Below, piece after piece: positions 53,067 through 62,081 of a stretch of DNA of 64,000 nt. The position numbers were made by a program, and so were the translations under genes. This stretch comes from JAJYQH01 sp036261615 (GTDB lineage Bacteria > Actinomycetota > Actinomycetes > Propionibacteriales > Propionibacteriaceae), in NCBI GenBank assembly GCA_036261615.1, contig DATAKK010000068.1:74390-138389 (forward strand), written 5' to 3'. The notes below the pieces were generated by a model. It was not told where the DNA came from and ran no database searches. It saw only the letters and a program-made list of their open reading frames with translations. How positions within the stretch are numbered: the first letter of the stretch is position 1; each line of letters begins with the position of its first letter.

Positions 53067-53929
53067 CCCGGGCGGACGCCCTGCTGGGGGTGGCGACCGC
53101 CCGGCTGTCCGCGGCCGGGACGGCGTCCCCCGGGGCCGAGGCGCGCACCCTGCTGGCCCACGTGCTCGACCTGCCGCCCGCGAGGCTGGTCCTCGTCGGC
53201 GAGGTGCCCGACGCGGCCGAGGGCCGGTTCCGCGAGCTCGTCGAGAGGCGGGCGGCCGGCGAGCCGGTGCAGCACCTCACCGGGCGCGCGTACTTCCGTC
53301 ACGTCCAGGTCGCCGTCGGTCCCGGCGTGTTCGTGCCGCGGCCCGAGACCGAGGTGATGACCGGCTGGATCGTCGAGCGGGCCCGCGAACTCGAGAACCC
53401 GGTCGTCGTCGAGCTGTGCGCCGGCTCGGGCGTGATCAGCCTGGCGATCAGCGACGAGTGCCCCTCCGCGCAGGTGCACGCGGTCGAGCTGTCGGAGGGG
53501 GCGGTGGCCTGGGCGGCCCTGAACCTGGCGGGCACGGGCGTCGACCTGCGCGAGGGCGACATGGCCGACGCCTTCCACGACCTCGACGGGCTGGTCGACC
53601 TCGTGGTGGCCAATCCGCCCTACGTGCCGCTCGAGGCCTGGGACTCCGTGCCGGCCGACGTCCGCGACCACGACCCTGCCCTCGCCCTGTGGAGCGGCGA
53701 CGACGGCCTGGACGCCACCCGGGTGGTCGCCAGGGTCGCCGGGCGGCTGCTGCGTCCGGGCGGGTGGGTCGCCAGCGAACACGCCGAGGTGCAGGCCGAG
53801 GCGGCCCCCGAGGTGTTCGTCGGCACCGGCCTGTTCGACCGGGTCAGCGACCGCCGCGACCTCACCGGCCGTCCCCGGTTCGTCACGGCGCGACGCGCGG
53901 CCGGGCTCGGCGGCGGCATGGCAGGATGA
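53063..53929 (+). CDS. prmC: Release factor glutamine methyltransferase
   Basis: A 288-residue SAM-dependent methyltransferase that modifies the GGQ Gln of release factors. It has the SAM-binding VVELCAGSGVISLAI and the active-site NPPY (about 184-187), with the family PRPETE segment just before the SAM motif. Overlaps prfA (GTGA) and the following tsaC-like gene (ATGA), so prfA-prmC-tsaC are co-translated. Confidence 0.95.
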   Translation: MTRADALLGVATARLSAAGTASPGAEARTLLAHVLDLPPARLVLVGEVPDAAEGRFRELVERRAAGEPVQHLTGRAYFRHVQVAVGPGVFVPRPETEVMTGWIVERARELENPVVVELCAGSGVISLAISDECPSAQVHAVELSEGAVAWAALNLAGTGVDLREGDMADAFHDLDGLVDLVVANPPYVPLEAWDSVPADVRDHDPALALWSGDDGLDATRVVARVAGRLLRPGGWVASEHAEVQAEAAPEVFVGTGLFDRVSDRRDLTGRPRFVTARRAAGLGGGMAG

Positions 53930-54948
53930 GTGCCGTGGCAGACGATGAGCTCACCGACCCGATGACCCAGTCCGTCCCCGACGCCCGGGAGGCGATCGCC
54001 GGCACCACCGCCGACGAGCCCGCCCCCGGGGCCGTCGCGGACGAGCCTGCCTCCGAGCCCGTCGCGGACGAGCCCGCCCCCGACGAGGCCGAGGCCCCCG
54101 CCGAGGAGGCCGGTGCCGAGGTGGAGCCGCCGCGACGCCCGTACCGTCGCTTCGACCTGCTCACCGAGCCCGACGCGGCGATCGAGGCGGCCCGCGAGGC
54201 CGTGGCGGCGGGGGAGTGCATCGTCCTGCCCACCGACACCGTCTACGGCATCGGCGCCAACGCGTTCTCCGCGGACGCCGTTCAGCGGCTGCTCGACGCC
54301 AAGGGCCGGGGCCGCGACATGCCCCCGCCCGTGCTGATCTCCGAGCCCGGCATGCTCGACGCGCTGGGGGTCAACGTGAGCACGTTCGCCCGCCGGCTCG
54401 CGGACAAGTTCTGGCCGGGAGCGCTCACCCTCGTCGTCGAGATGCAGTCGAGCCTGCGCATCGACCTCGGCGAGACCGGGGGCACGATCGCCCTGCGCGT
54501 CCCCGACCACGACGCCGCCCGGTCGCTGCTGCGGCGCACCGGCCCGCTCGCGGTGAGCAGCGCCAACGCGTCCGGGCACCCGTCGGCCACCACGGTCGAC
54601 GAGGCGATCGAGCAGCTGGGCGATTCGGTGAGCGTCTACCTGGACGCCGGACCGACCCCCGGGCCGGTGGCGTCGACCATCGTCGAGTTCGTCTCGGACC
54701 CCGCGGGCGTCGTGCTGCGCGAGGGAGTCATCTCGTTCGAGACGATCAGCGACGTGGCACCCCTGGTCACCAACGCCGTCCCCCGGCATGCGGTCGAGGA
54801 GCAGTCGGGCGACACCACCGGCACCGAACCGGACGAAACCCCCGAGGCCGGCGGGGCCGACGGCGTCCCCGAGGACGGTGCCGACGGCACCGCACGGCAC
54901 GCCGAATCCGGTGCCGGTCCGGTGACCGAGGACGTCGCTGAGGGCTGA
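53926..54948 (+). CDS. L-threonylcarbamoyladenylate synthase (Sua5/YciO/TsaC family)
   Basis: A 340-residue protein whose middle (about 75-280) is a YrdC domain: ECIVLPTDTVYGIGANAF, KGRGRDMPPPVLI and PGPVASTIVEF. It makes threonylcarbamoyl-AMP for the t6A base of tRNAs. Both ends are unusual: about 65 acidic Ala/Pro/Glu/Asp residues precede the domain, partly as a nine-residue repeat, and about 55 acidic residues follow it. The lysine of the classical K-x-R motif is replaced by the KGRGRD form. One base overlaps the next start (TGATG). Confidence 0.9.
   Translation: MSAVADDELTDPMTQSVPDAREAIAGTTADEPAPGAVADEPASEPVADEPAPDEAEAPAEEAGAEVEPPRRPYRRFDLLTEPDAAIEAAREAVAAGECIVLPTDTVYGIGANAFSADAVQRLLDAKGRGRDMPPPVLISEPGMLDALGVNVSTFARRLADKFWPGALTLVVEMQSSLRIDLGETGGTIALRVPDHDAARSLLRRTGPLAVSSANASGHPSATTVDEAIEQLGDSVSVYLDAGPTPGPVASTIVEFVSDPAGVVLREGVISFETISDVAPLVTNAVPRHAVEEQSGDTTGTEPDETPEAGGADGVPEDGADGTARHAESGAGPVTEDVAEG
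54010..54084 (+). repeat. 27-bp tandem repeat inside the tsaC-like gene
   Basis: Units starting GCCGACGAGCCC at 54010, GTCGCGGACGAG at 54034 and GTCGCGGACGAG at 54061 encode successive A-D-E-P-A blocks. The last two copies are exactly 27 bp (nine codons) apart. Copy number could vary between strains. Confidence 0.75.
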
Positions 54949-56090
54949 TGCGCGAATACCTCCTGGTGCTGCTCGTCGCGGCGATGACCACCTACCTGCT
55001 GGGAGGCGTGTTCCGCCGTATCGCGCTGCGGGTGGGCGCGGTGGCGCGGGTGCGGGAGCGCGACGTCCACGCGGTCCCGATCCCGTACTTCGGGGGCCTG
55101 GCGATGCTCGGCGGCTACGCGGCCGCCACCCTCCTCGCGGCGCACCTGCCGTTCCTCGGCAAGCACTCGGTGGTCACCAGTGACTCGGTCGCCATTCTCA
55201 CCGGTGGCGCGGTGATCTGCGCGGTCGGCGTCGTCGACGACCTCATCGAGCTGTCCGCGATGGCCAAGGCGGCGGGGCAGGTGCTCGCGGCCGGGGTGGT
55301 CGTGCTCAACGGCGTCCGCACCTACTGGATCGCCCTGCCCAACCGGATCATCGCGCTCGACACGGCGACGTCGATCCTCATCACGTTGATCTTCATCCTC
55401 GTGTGCACCAACGCCATCAACTTCGTCGACGGTCTCGACGGGCTCGCGTCGGGGGTGGTGGCGATCGGCGCGCTCGCGTTCTTCAGCTACACCTATCTGC
55501 TCGCCGTGCAGCAGAACCTCGTGCTCGCGACCACCGCGAGCCTCGTCACCATCGCCGTGAGCGGGATCGCCATCGGGTTCCTGCCGCACAACTTCCACCC
55601 CGCCCGGATGTTCATGGGCGACTCCGGGGCGATGCTGCTCGGCCTGCTCATGGCCGTCTCGACGATCTCGCTCACCGGGCAGTTCGACTCCTCCGCACTG
55701 CACACCGCGGGCCGGCGCCTCATCGCCTACTACCTGCCGATCCTGCTGCCCCTCGCGGCGCTCGCCCTGCCCCTGCTCGACCTCGTGCTGGCCTACACCC
55801 GCCGCACCATGGCCGGCACGTGGTGGTTCGTCGCCGACAAGCAGCACCTGCACCACCGCCTCATGCAGCGCGGCCACTCCCAGGTGCATGCGGTGCTGCT
55901 CATGTACCTGTGGGCCGGCATCGTCGCGTTCGGGGCCACCCTCATCGGCCTCGTCGGCACCTGGTGGGTCGCCGCCCTGGTGCTCGTCGCGCTGGTCGTC
56001 GCCGTGTGGCTCACCTTCTCCCGCTCCGGGCCGGTGCGGGTCGGGACCGCTCCCGCCGGGGCCGACCGCACCGACGACCCGGCCGACTGA
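54948..56090 (+). CDS. Polyprenyl-phosphate GlcNAc-1-phosphate transferase (WecA/TagO type)
   Basis: A 380-residue protein with about eleven membrane segments, of the MraY/WecA superfamily. Motifs: VVDDLIELSAMAKAAGQ (Asp-Asp), NAINFVDGLDGLASG, FMGDSGAMLLG, and HHRLMQRGHS near the C-terminus. It loads a sugar phosphate on the lipid carrier, probably GlcNAc-1-P, starting cell-wall linker (arabinogalactan or teichoic-type) synthesis. Its place between tsaC and the atp operon is conserved in actinobacteria. Start overlaps the previous stop by one base. Confidence 0.93.
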   Translation: MREYLLVLLVAAMTTYLLGGVFRRIALRVGAVARVRERDVHAVPIPYFGGLAMLGGYAAATLLAAHLPFLGKHSVVTSDSVAILTGGAVICAVGVVDDLIELSAMAKAAGQVLAAGVVVLNGVRTYWIALPNRIIALDTATSILITLIFILVCTNAINFVDGLDGLASGVVAIGALAFFSYTYLLAVQQNLVLATTASLVTIAVSGIAIGFLPHNFHPARMFMGDSGAMLLGLLMAVSTISLTGQFDSSALHTAGRRLIAYYLPILLPLAALALPLLDLVLAYTRRTMAGTWWFVADKQHLHHRLMQRGHSQVHAVLLMYLWAGIVAFGATLIGLVGTWWVAALVLVALVVAVWLTFSRSGPVRVGTAPAGADRTDDPAD

Positions 56091-56134
56091 GCCCGGCGGC
56101 GTCCGCGTGGCGCCCGGCGGGGGACGCCGCTTGG

Positions 56135-56140
56135 TACCGT
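56135..56140 (+). promoter_or_regulatory. -10 box (TACCGT) of a leaderless gene
   Basis: TACCGT lies 6 bases before GTG 56147, at the head of the ATP synthase region. Confidence 0.45.
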
Positions 56141-56146
56141 GGCGCG

Positions 56147-56686
56147 GTGCAGCAGCCAACCTTCGGGACGCCGGACCGCACCCCGGTCCCCGCGCCGGCG
56201 GCCGGGTCGCTCATCGGGCAGGCGCCGGTGATGATGCGCGGGGGCATCCTCGCGTCCCACGGTGCCCTCGTGCTCGCCGCCGTCGTGGGGGAGCTGGTCG
56301 CGGGCTCCGACGTCATGCTCACGACCGTGCTCGCCGGCCTCACCGTGAGCGTGCTGCTCATCGCCGGGCAGTACCTCCAGATGCTGCTCGTGCGCCGGGC
56401 CGACCTGCTCGGCATGGCGGGGACGCTGGCGGGCTTCGGGATGCGGGTCGCGGCGCTCGGCGCGGCGCTCGCGATCTGGCTCGCGGTCGCCGACCACTAC
56501 CCGGTGATCCGGCCGTGGGGCGTTGTCGCGGGCGCGACGGCGGTCACGCTGGGCTGGCTGGCCGGCGTGCTGGCGACCTACCGGCGGCTGCGGGTGCCGG
56601 TGTTCGACGAACCGGCCGCGCCAGGGGCCGCCGACGGGGCCCAGCCGCACGACGACCGAGATGACCCGGCCCTCCCGCCCTGCTAG
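56147..56686 (+). CDS. Hypothetical membrane protein upstream of atpI
   Basis: A 179-residue protein with four hydrophobic segments (about 35-55, 62-85, 95-115 and 125-145) and an acidic tail. Position ahead of the ATP synthase genes suggests an ATP synthase I-like assembly protein, but sequence support is weak. GTG 56147 is chosen from the -10 box 6 bases upstream. Its stop TAG is part of the next promoter (TAGAGT). Confidence 0.62.
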   Translation: MQQPTFGTPDRTPVPAPAAGSLIGQAPVMMRGGILASHGALVLAAVVGELVAGSDVMLTTVLAGLTVSVLLIAGQYLQMLLVRRADLLGMAGTLAGFGMRVAALGAALAIWLAVADHYPVIRPWGVVAGATAVTLGWLAGVLATYRRLRVPVFDEPAAPGAADGAQPHDDRDDPALPPC

Positions 56687-56689
56687 AGT
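56684..56689 (+). promoter_or_regulatory. -10 box (TAGAGT) for the atp operon
   Basis: TAGAGT overlaps the stop codon of the preceding gene and lies 10 bases before ATG 56700. Confidence 0.45.
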
Positions 56690-56699
56690 CAGGCTCGCC

Positions 56700-56978
56700 A
56701 TGATCGACCACAAGGACAGTGGCCGCCTCGACGCCGGTCAGATGCGCATGTCAGCGCGCGACCAGCCGGATCGGCGTAGTACTTCGGCTTCGGCCGACCC
56801 CACCGACGGCGCCATGCGTGTCCTCAGCTACCTCATCGCCGGGATCGCCTTCTACGGCGGTCTCGGTTGGCTGATCGACCGGATCTGGCACCAGGCGTGG
56901 GGCGTCCCGGTGGGGCTCATCGTCGGCATGGCAATGAGCATCTACCTGATCATCAAACGGTTCGGAGGCCAACAGTGA
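56700..56978 (+). CDS. AtpZ/AtpI-like protein
   Basis: A 92-residue protein with two membrane segments (about 43-61 and 67-86) and GLGWLIDRIW between them, as in AtpZ/AtpI family members that help assemble the c-ring or supply Mg2+ to ATP synthase. The first 38 residues are polar and variable. It precedes atpB by 19 bp. Confidence 0.78.
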   Translation: MIDHKDSGRLDAGQMRMSARDQPDRRSTSASADPTDGAMRVLSYLIAGIAFYGGLGWLIDRIWHQAWGVPVGLIVGMAMSIYLIIKRFGGQQ

Positions 56979-56997
56979 ACTGGTCGCAGGAGGGCGC

Positions 56998-57786
56998 GTG
57001 TCACCACTGATCCCCATGGAGGGCGCGAGCTACGAGCCCCCGAGCCTCCACAACTTCCAGTTCGGCGGCGTCTACGGGGGCCCCGACTGGCTGAACCGGC
57101 CGCTGCTGCAGGCCGTCGCCGCCGCCCTCATCGTCATCGTCTTCTGGCTGTGGGCGTCGCGCCAGCTGAAGACGGTGCCCACGAAGCGCCAGTTCGTCTT
57201 CGAGTACTTCTACGAGTTCATCCGCAACGGCGTCGCGCGCGACGCGCTGGGGCACGACTTCCGCAAGTACGTGCCCTACCTGCTCGGGCTGTTCTCGTTC
57301 ATCCTCGTCAACAACCTCTACGAGATCTTCTTCATCACGATGTTCCCCACCATGGCGAACATCGGGTACGCCTGGGCGCTGGCGGTCATGGCCTGGCTCG
57401 TCTACAACGGGGCGGGCATCCAGCGCCACGGCCTCGGCGGCTACCTCAAGCGCTCGCTGTTCCCCGCCGGCGTCCCCGCGCCGCTCTACATCCTGGTGAC
57501 GCCGATCGAGTTCATGTCGAACATCCTCATCCGCCCGCTCACCCTGGGCCTGCGGTTGTTCGGCAACATGTTCGCCGGGCACCTCGTCGTGCTCGTGTTC
57601 GTCGTCGGCGGGTCGTACCTGCTGCTCCACGGCTCGCAGCCCTTCTACCACGTCGCCGGCCTGGTCTCCCTGATCTTCAGCTTCGCGATCTTCGCCCTCG
57701 AGTTGCTGGTGGCGACGCTGCAGGCCTACATCTTCACCGTCCTCACGGCCCAGTACGTCGCCTCGTCGATCGCCGACGAGCACTGA
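56998..57786 (+). CDS. atpB: ATP synthase subunit a
   Basis: A 262-residue F0 subunit with five to six membrane segments. The essential Arg for proton passage is in the RPLTLGLRLFGNMFAGH block. AGGAGGG lies 5 bases before GTG 56998. Forms the proton half-channels with the c-ring. Confidence 0.95.
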   Translation: MSPLIPMEGASYEPPSLHNFQFGGVYGGPDWLNRPLLQAVAAALIVIVFWLWASRQLKTVPTKRQFVFEYFYEFIRNGVARDALGHDFRKYVPYLLGLFSFILVNNLYEIFFITMFPTMANIGYAWALAVMAWLVYNGAGIQRHGLGGYLKRSLFPAGVPAPLYILVTPIEFMSNILIRPLTLGLRLFGNMFAGHLVVLVFVVGGSYLLLHGSQPFYHVAGLVSLIFSFAIFALELLVATLQAYIFTVLTAQYVASSIADEH

Positions 57787-57859
57787 GCGGCGCCGTCCCC
57801 CTCACCCCACCGCTTCAACCAACCACACCGGTTCGAAGGAACAACCGAAAGGAAACCCA

Positions 57860-58081
57860 ATGACCCCCTTGGTTATCAACGGCTCGGTCAACATGATCGG
57901 TGCCGGCCTGGCCGCCATCGGCTCCGGTATCGGCGTCGGCCTCATCTTCGCCTCTGTGATTCAGGGCACCGCCCGGCAGCCCGAGGCCCGCGGTCTCATG
58001 ATGGGCACCGCCTGGATCGGTATGGCCATCGTCGAGGCGCTGTTCATCCTGGCGCTCGCGTTCGCCTTCGTCATCAAGTGA
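57860..58081 (+). CDS. atpE: ATP synthase subunit c
   Basis: A 73-residue hairpin with two membrane helices and a polar loop (ARQPEARG). The proton carrier is Glu59 (GMAIVEALF). No Na+-binding signature is seen (no Gln/Glu pair as in Na+ c-rings), so H+ coupling is expected. GAAAGGAA precedes ATG 57860. Confidence 0.96.
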   Translation: MTPLVINGSVNMIGAGLAAIGSGIGVGLIFASVIQGTARQPEARGLMMGTAWIGMAIVEALFILALAFAFVIK

Positions 58082-58635
58082 TCGGCTCGGGTCCTCTCAT
58101 GACGCCGATGATCGACCTCGGCCCACTGCTGCCCGAGTACCCGTCCGAATTCATCATGGGCTTCCTGCTCATGGTCGTGGTGTGGCTGGTCCTGCGGGCC
58201 AAGGTCGTGCCGATGTTCGAGCAGATGTACGTCGAGCGCGCCGACCAGATCCAGGGCGGAATCGAGCGGGCCGAGAAGGCACAGGCCGAGGCCGAGGCGG
58301 CCCTGGCCAGTTACCGGGCCCAGCTCGAAACGGCTCGGGAGGAGGCGGCCAAGATCCGCGAGGACGCCAAGGCCCAGGCCGCGCAGTTCCTCGTCGAGCA
58401 GCGCGAACGCGCGACCGCGGAGGCGGCCCGCCTGCTCGAGCAGGCCCGCCACCAGATCGAGGCGGAGCGCGTCCAGGCCGCCGAGCAACTGCGCAGCGAG
58501 GTCGGTGGCCTGGCCACGACCCTCGCCGGCAAGGTGATCGGCGAGTCGCTCACCGACGACGCGCGTGCCAAGGCGACGATCGACCGCTTCATCGCCGAAC
58601 TCGAGGCCGACGTGTCGGAGGGCCAGCCGGCATGA
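58078..58635 (+). CDS. atpF: ATP synthase subunit b
   Basis: A 185-residue stalk subunit with one membrane segment (FIMGFLLMVVVWLVLRAK) and a long Ala/Glu/Arg coiled coil. GTG 58078 overlaps the atpE stop (GTGA); ATG 58099 is an alternative start without a ribosome-binding site. It is a separate subunit, not fused to delta as in mycobacteria. Confidence 0.93.
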   Translation: MIGSGPLMTPMIDLGPLLPEYPSEFIMGFLLMVVVWLVLRAKVVPMFEQMYVERADQIQGGIERAEKAQAEAEAALASYRAQLETAREEAAKIREDAKAQAAQFLVEQRERATAEAARLLEQARHQIEAERVQAAEQLRSEVGGLATTLAGKVIGESLTDDARAKATIDRFIAELEADVSEGQPA

Positions 58636-59441
58636 CCTCGATCGCAGTGAGCCAGGCGGACGAGACGCGGCGCGGACTCCTCGACCGGGTCGTCGGCCTG
58701 GACGGGGTCGAGCCGGGCACCTCGGCAGACCTGTTCGCGGCGCTCGACGCGATCGCGGGCTCCTCGGCCCTCCGCCGCGCCCTCACCGATCCCGGACGCC
58801 GCGGCGAGCAGAAGGTCGCGATCGTGCGGCAGCTGTTCGGCGGGCGGGTCGGCGCCCAGGCGCTGTCGGTGCTCGAGGCGGCCGCGGCGGTGCGGTGGAA
58901 CTCCGCGTCCGCGCTGTTCGACGCCCTCGAACGCCAAGGGGTACGCGCGGCGCTCGCGACCGCCCTCGGCCGGGGGGCGCTCGACGACGTCATCGACGCG
59001 CTCTTCCGCTTCGACCGGATCGTGCACGCCGACGGCGAGCTGCAGGCCGGGCTCGAGGACGAGCGGGTGCCCGTCGAGGTGCGCGAGGCGCTCGTCGACC
59101 GGTTGCTCGCCGACAAGACCGACCCCGTGACGGTCGCCCTGGCGAAGCGGGCACTGAGCCAGCGGTCACGCTCGTTCTTCCACGCCCTCGAGTCGATGCT
59201 GGGCGTCGCCGCGGAGCTGCGCGACCGCGCGGTGGCGCAGGTCACGGTGGCCCGCCCGCTCGACGACGACCAGGAGGCGAGGCTCCGCGCGGCGCTGTCC
59301 AAGGCGCTCGGGCGAGCCGTCGACCTGCAGGTCATCGTCGACCCCGAGGTGATCGGTGGTGCCCGCGTGGTGCTGGGCGACCACGTCATCGAGGGCACGA
59401 TCCAGCAGAAGCTCATCCAGATCAGCCGCATGTTCAGCTGA
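58632..59441 (+). CDS. atpH: ATP synthase subunit delta
   Basis: A 269-residue delta subunit, longer than the 180 residues usual outside actinobacteria. The conserved C-terminal part reads DPEVIGGARVVLGDHVIEGTI. It ties the b stalk to the alpha-beta head. Coupled to atpF by ATGA. Confidence 0.93.
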   Translation: MTSIAVSQADETRRGLLDRVVGLDGVEPGTSADLFAALDAIAGSSALRRALTDPGRRGEQKVAIVRQLFGGRVGAQALSVLEAAAAVRWNSASALFDALERQGVRAALATALGRGALDDVIDALFRFDRIVHADGELQAGLEDERVPVEVREALVDRLLADKTDPVTVALAKRALSQRSRSFFHALESMLGVAAELRDRAVAQVTVARPLDDDQEARLRAALSKALGRAVDLQVIVDPEVIGGARVVLGDHVIEGTIQQKLIQISRMFS

Positions 59442-59505
59442 TCGACCACTGACCTGACCATCCGCCCGCAGGGGCAGCAGAACGACACGAAGGAATAGGG
59501 ACGCC

Positions 59506-61143
59506 ATGGCGGAACTGACGATTCGTCCGGAGGAGATCCGCGACGCACTGGACATGATGGCCCAGAGCTACGCGCCGGAAACAGCGACCCGCGAGGAGGT
59601 CGGGACGGTCGTGAGCTCGGGCGACGGCATCGCCCGCGTCGAGGGTCTGCCCTCGGCGATGGCGAACGAGCTGTTGGAGTTCGAGGACGGCACCCTGGGC
59701 ATCGCGCTCAACCTCGACGTCCGCGAAATCGGTGTCGTCGTGCTCGGCAACTCCGAAGGGATCGAGGAGGGGTCGATCGTCAAGGGCACCGGTGAGGTGC
59801 TCTCGGTGCCGGTCGGCGACGGCTACCTCGGCCGGGTCGTCGACGCCATGGGGCGTCCGATCGACGGGCTGGGGGAGATCTCCCCGGTCGACACCCGACG
59901 CGCCCTCGAACTGCAGGCCGCCGGCGTCATGGACCGCCAGGAGGTGCGCGAGCCGCTGCAGACCGGTCTCAAGGCCATCGACGCGATGACCCCGATCGGA
60001 CGCGGGCAGCGCCAGCTCATCATCGGCGACCGCAAGACCGGCAAGACCGCGATCGCGATCGACACGATCATCAACCAGCGCGACAACTGGCGCTCGGGCG
60101 ACCCGGCCAAGCAGGTGCGCTGCATCTACGTCGCGATCGGCCAGAAGGGCACGACCGTCGCCGAGGTGCGTGGCGCGCTGGAGGCCGCCGGGGCCCTCGA
60201 GTACACGACGATCGTGCACGCGCCGGCGTCCGCGCCTGCGGGCTACAAGTACATCGCCCCGTACTCGGGCTCGGCCATCGGCCAGCACTGGATGTACCAG
60301 GGCAAGCACGTCCTCATCGTCTTCGACGACCTCACCAAGCAGGCCGAGGCCTACCGGGCGATGTCGCTCCTGCTGCGGCGTCCGCCGGGCCGCGAGGCCT
60401 ACCCCGGCGACGTGTTCTACCTCCACAGCCGCCTGCTGGAGCGCTGCGCCAAGCTGTCGGCCGAGCTGGGCGGCGGGTCGATGACCGGCCTGCCGATCAT
60501 CGAGACCAAGGCCAACGACGTGTCGGCCTACATCCCGACCAACGTCATCTCGATCACCGACGGCCAGATCTTCCTGCAGTCCGACCTGTTCAACGCCAAC
60601 CAGCGTCCGGCCATCGACGTGGGCATCTCGGTGTCACGCGTCGGTGGCGCGGCCCAGATCAAGGCGATGAAGAACGTCGCGGGCACCCTGAAGATCAACC
60701 TCGCCCAGTACCGCGACATGCAGGCGTTCGCCATGTTCGCCTCCGACCTGGACGCGGCCTCCCGCCAGCAGCTGGAGCGCGGGGCGCGGCTGATGGAGCT
60801 GCTCCGCCAGGCGCAGTACAACCCGTACCCCGTCGAGGACCAGGTGGTCAGCGTGTGGGCCGGCACGACGGGCAAGTTCGACGACGTCCCGGTCGACGAC
60901 GTGCTGCGCTTCGAGCACGACCTGCTCGAGCACCTGCGGCAGAACACCCAGATCCTCACGACCATCCGCGAGACCCAGCTGTTCGACGACGACACGGCCG
61001 CCGCCCTCACCTCCGAGATCGAGAAGGTGAAGTCGACCTTCAAGACCTCCGACGGCAAGCTGCTCGTCGGGCACGAGGAGCACCGCCCGATCAACGAGGA
61101 CGCCGTCAGCAACGAGCAGATCGTCGTCAAGAAGAAGGCCTGA
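59506..61143 (+). CDS. atpA: ATP synthase subunit alpha
   Basis: A 545-residue F1 subunit. Walker A GDRKTGKTAIAID (about 174-186) holds a non-catalytic nucleotide; the region PAIDVGISVSRVGGAAQ is diagnostic. A C-terminal extension (from about 515) is typical of actinobacteria and in mycobacteria suppresses ATP hydrolysis. Confidence 0.97.
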   Translation: MAELTIRPEEIRDALDMMAQSYAPETATREEVGTVVSSGDGIARVEGLPSAMANELLEFEDGTLGIALNLDVREIGVVVLGNSEGIEEGSIVKGTGEVLSVPVGDGYLGRVVDAMGRPIDGLGEISPVDTRRALELQAAGVMDRQEVREPLQTGLKAIDAMTPIGRGQRQLIIGDRKTGKTAIAIDTIINQRDNWRSGDPAKQVRCIYVAIGQKGTTVAEVRGALEAAGALEYTTIVHAPASAPAGYKYIAPYSGSAIGQHWMYQGKHVLIVFDDLTKQAEAYRAMSLLLRRPPGREAYPGDVFYLHSRLLERCAKLSAELGGGSMTGLPIIETKANDVSAYIPTNVISITDGQIFLQSDLFNANQRPAIDVGISVSRVGGAAQIKAMKNVAGTLKINLAQYRDMQAFAMFASDLDAASRQQLERGARLMELLRQAQYNPYPVEDQVVSVWAGTTGKFDDVPVDDVLRFEHDLLEHLRQNTQILTTIRETQLFDDDTAAALTSEIEKVKSTFKTSDGKLLVGHEEHRPINEDAVSNEQIVVKKKA

Positions 61144-61146
61144 CCG

Positions 61147-62076
61147 ATGCCGGCCAGCCTCCGAGAACTGCGCCAGCGGCGGAACTCCGTCGCCTCGACG
61201 CAGAAGATCACCCGGGCGATGGAACTCATCGCCGCCTCCCGGATCATCAAGGCCGACCGGGCTGCGCGCGCCGCGCTGCCCTACACCAGCCTGCTCAACC
61301 GCGCGGTGGCGACGGTCGCCCAGTCCGGGACGGTCGACCACCCGCTGACGACCGAGATCGAGAACCCCCGGCGCGCCGCGGTGGTGCTGTTCACGTCCGA
61401 CCGGGGCCTGGCCGGCGCCTACTCGGCGAACGCCATCAAGATGTCGCTGGAGCTCACCGAGCGGCTCCGGCGCCAGGGGTGCGAGGTCGTCCCCTATGTG
61501 GTCGGGAACAAGGGCATCGGCTACCTGCGGTTCCGCAAGGTCGAGCTCGCCGGGCAGTGGCACGGCATCTCCGACGCGCCGAAGTACGAGGACGCGGGGG
61601 AGATCGCCGACACGCTCGTCAAGGCGTTCCTCACCGACTTCGAGGACGGCGGCGTCGACGAGATCTACTGCGTCTACACCCGGATGCGCTCGATGCTCAT
61701 CCAGGAGCCCCGGGTGCGCCGGGTGCTGCCGATCGAGGTGGTCGAGGAGGGCGGCTCGCCGGTCAACTCCGCCCAGATCGACCAGCAGCAGGGCAGGGAG
61801 CTGCAGTTCGACTTCGAGCCGGACGCCGAGACGGTGCTCGACACGCTGCTGTCGCTCTACGTGCGCAACCGCATCTGGTTCTACCTGCTCGAGTCGGCGG
61901 CCTCGCAGTGGGCGAGCCAGCAGCGGGCGATGAAGTCGGCGACCGACAACGCGCAACAGCTCATCGAGCGCCTCACCCGACAGGCCAACCAGGCGCGTCA
62001 GGCCGAGATCACCCAGGAAATCAGCGAAATCGTCGGCGGCGCGGGTGCGCTCGCCGATATGGCGAAGGAAGAGTGA
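61147..62076 (+). CDS. atpG: ATP synthase subunit gamma
   Basis: A 309-residue central shaft. N-terminal SLRELRQRRNSVASTQKITRAMELIAASRI and a C-terminal coiled coil (ATDNAQQLIERLTRQANQARQAEITQEISEIVGGAGAL). Residues around 165-200 include an insertion loop also found in mycobacteria. Confidence 0.96.
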   Translation: MPASLRELRQRRNSVASTQKITRAMELIAASRIIKADRAARAALPYTSLLNRAVATVAQSGTVDHPLTTEIENPRRAAVVLFTSDRGLAGAYSANAIKMSLELTERLRRQGCEVVPYVVGNKGIGYLRFRKVELAGQWHGISDAPKYEDAGEIADTLVKAFLTDFEDGGVDEIYCVYTRMRSMLIQEPRVRRVLPIEVVEEGGSPVNSAQIDQQQGRELQFDFEPDAETVLDTLLSLYVRNRIWFYLLESAASQWASQQRAMKSATDNAQQLIERLTRQANQARQAEITQEISEIVGGAGALADMAKEE

Positions 62077-62081
62077 GCCCC

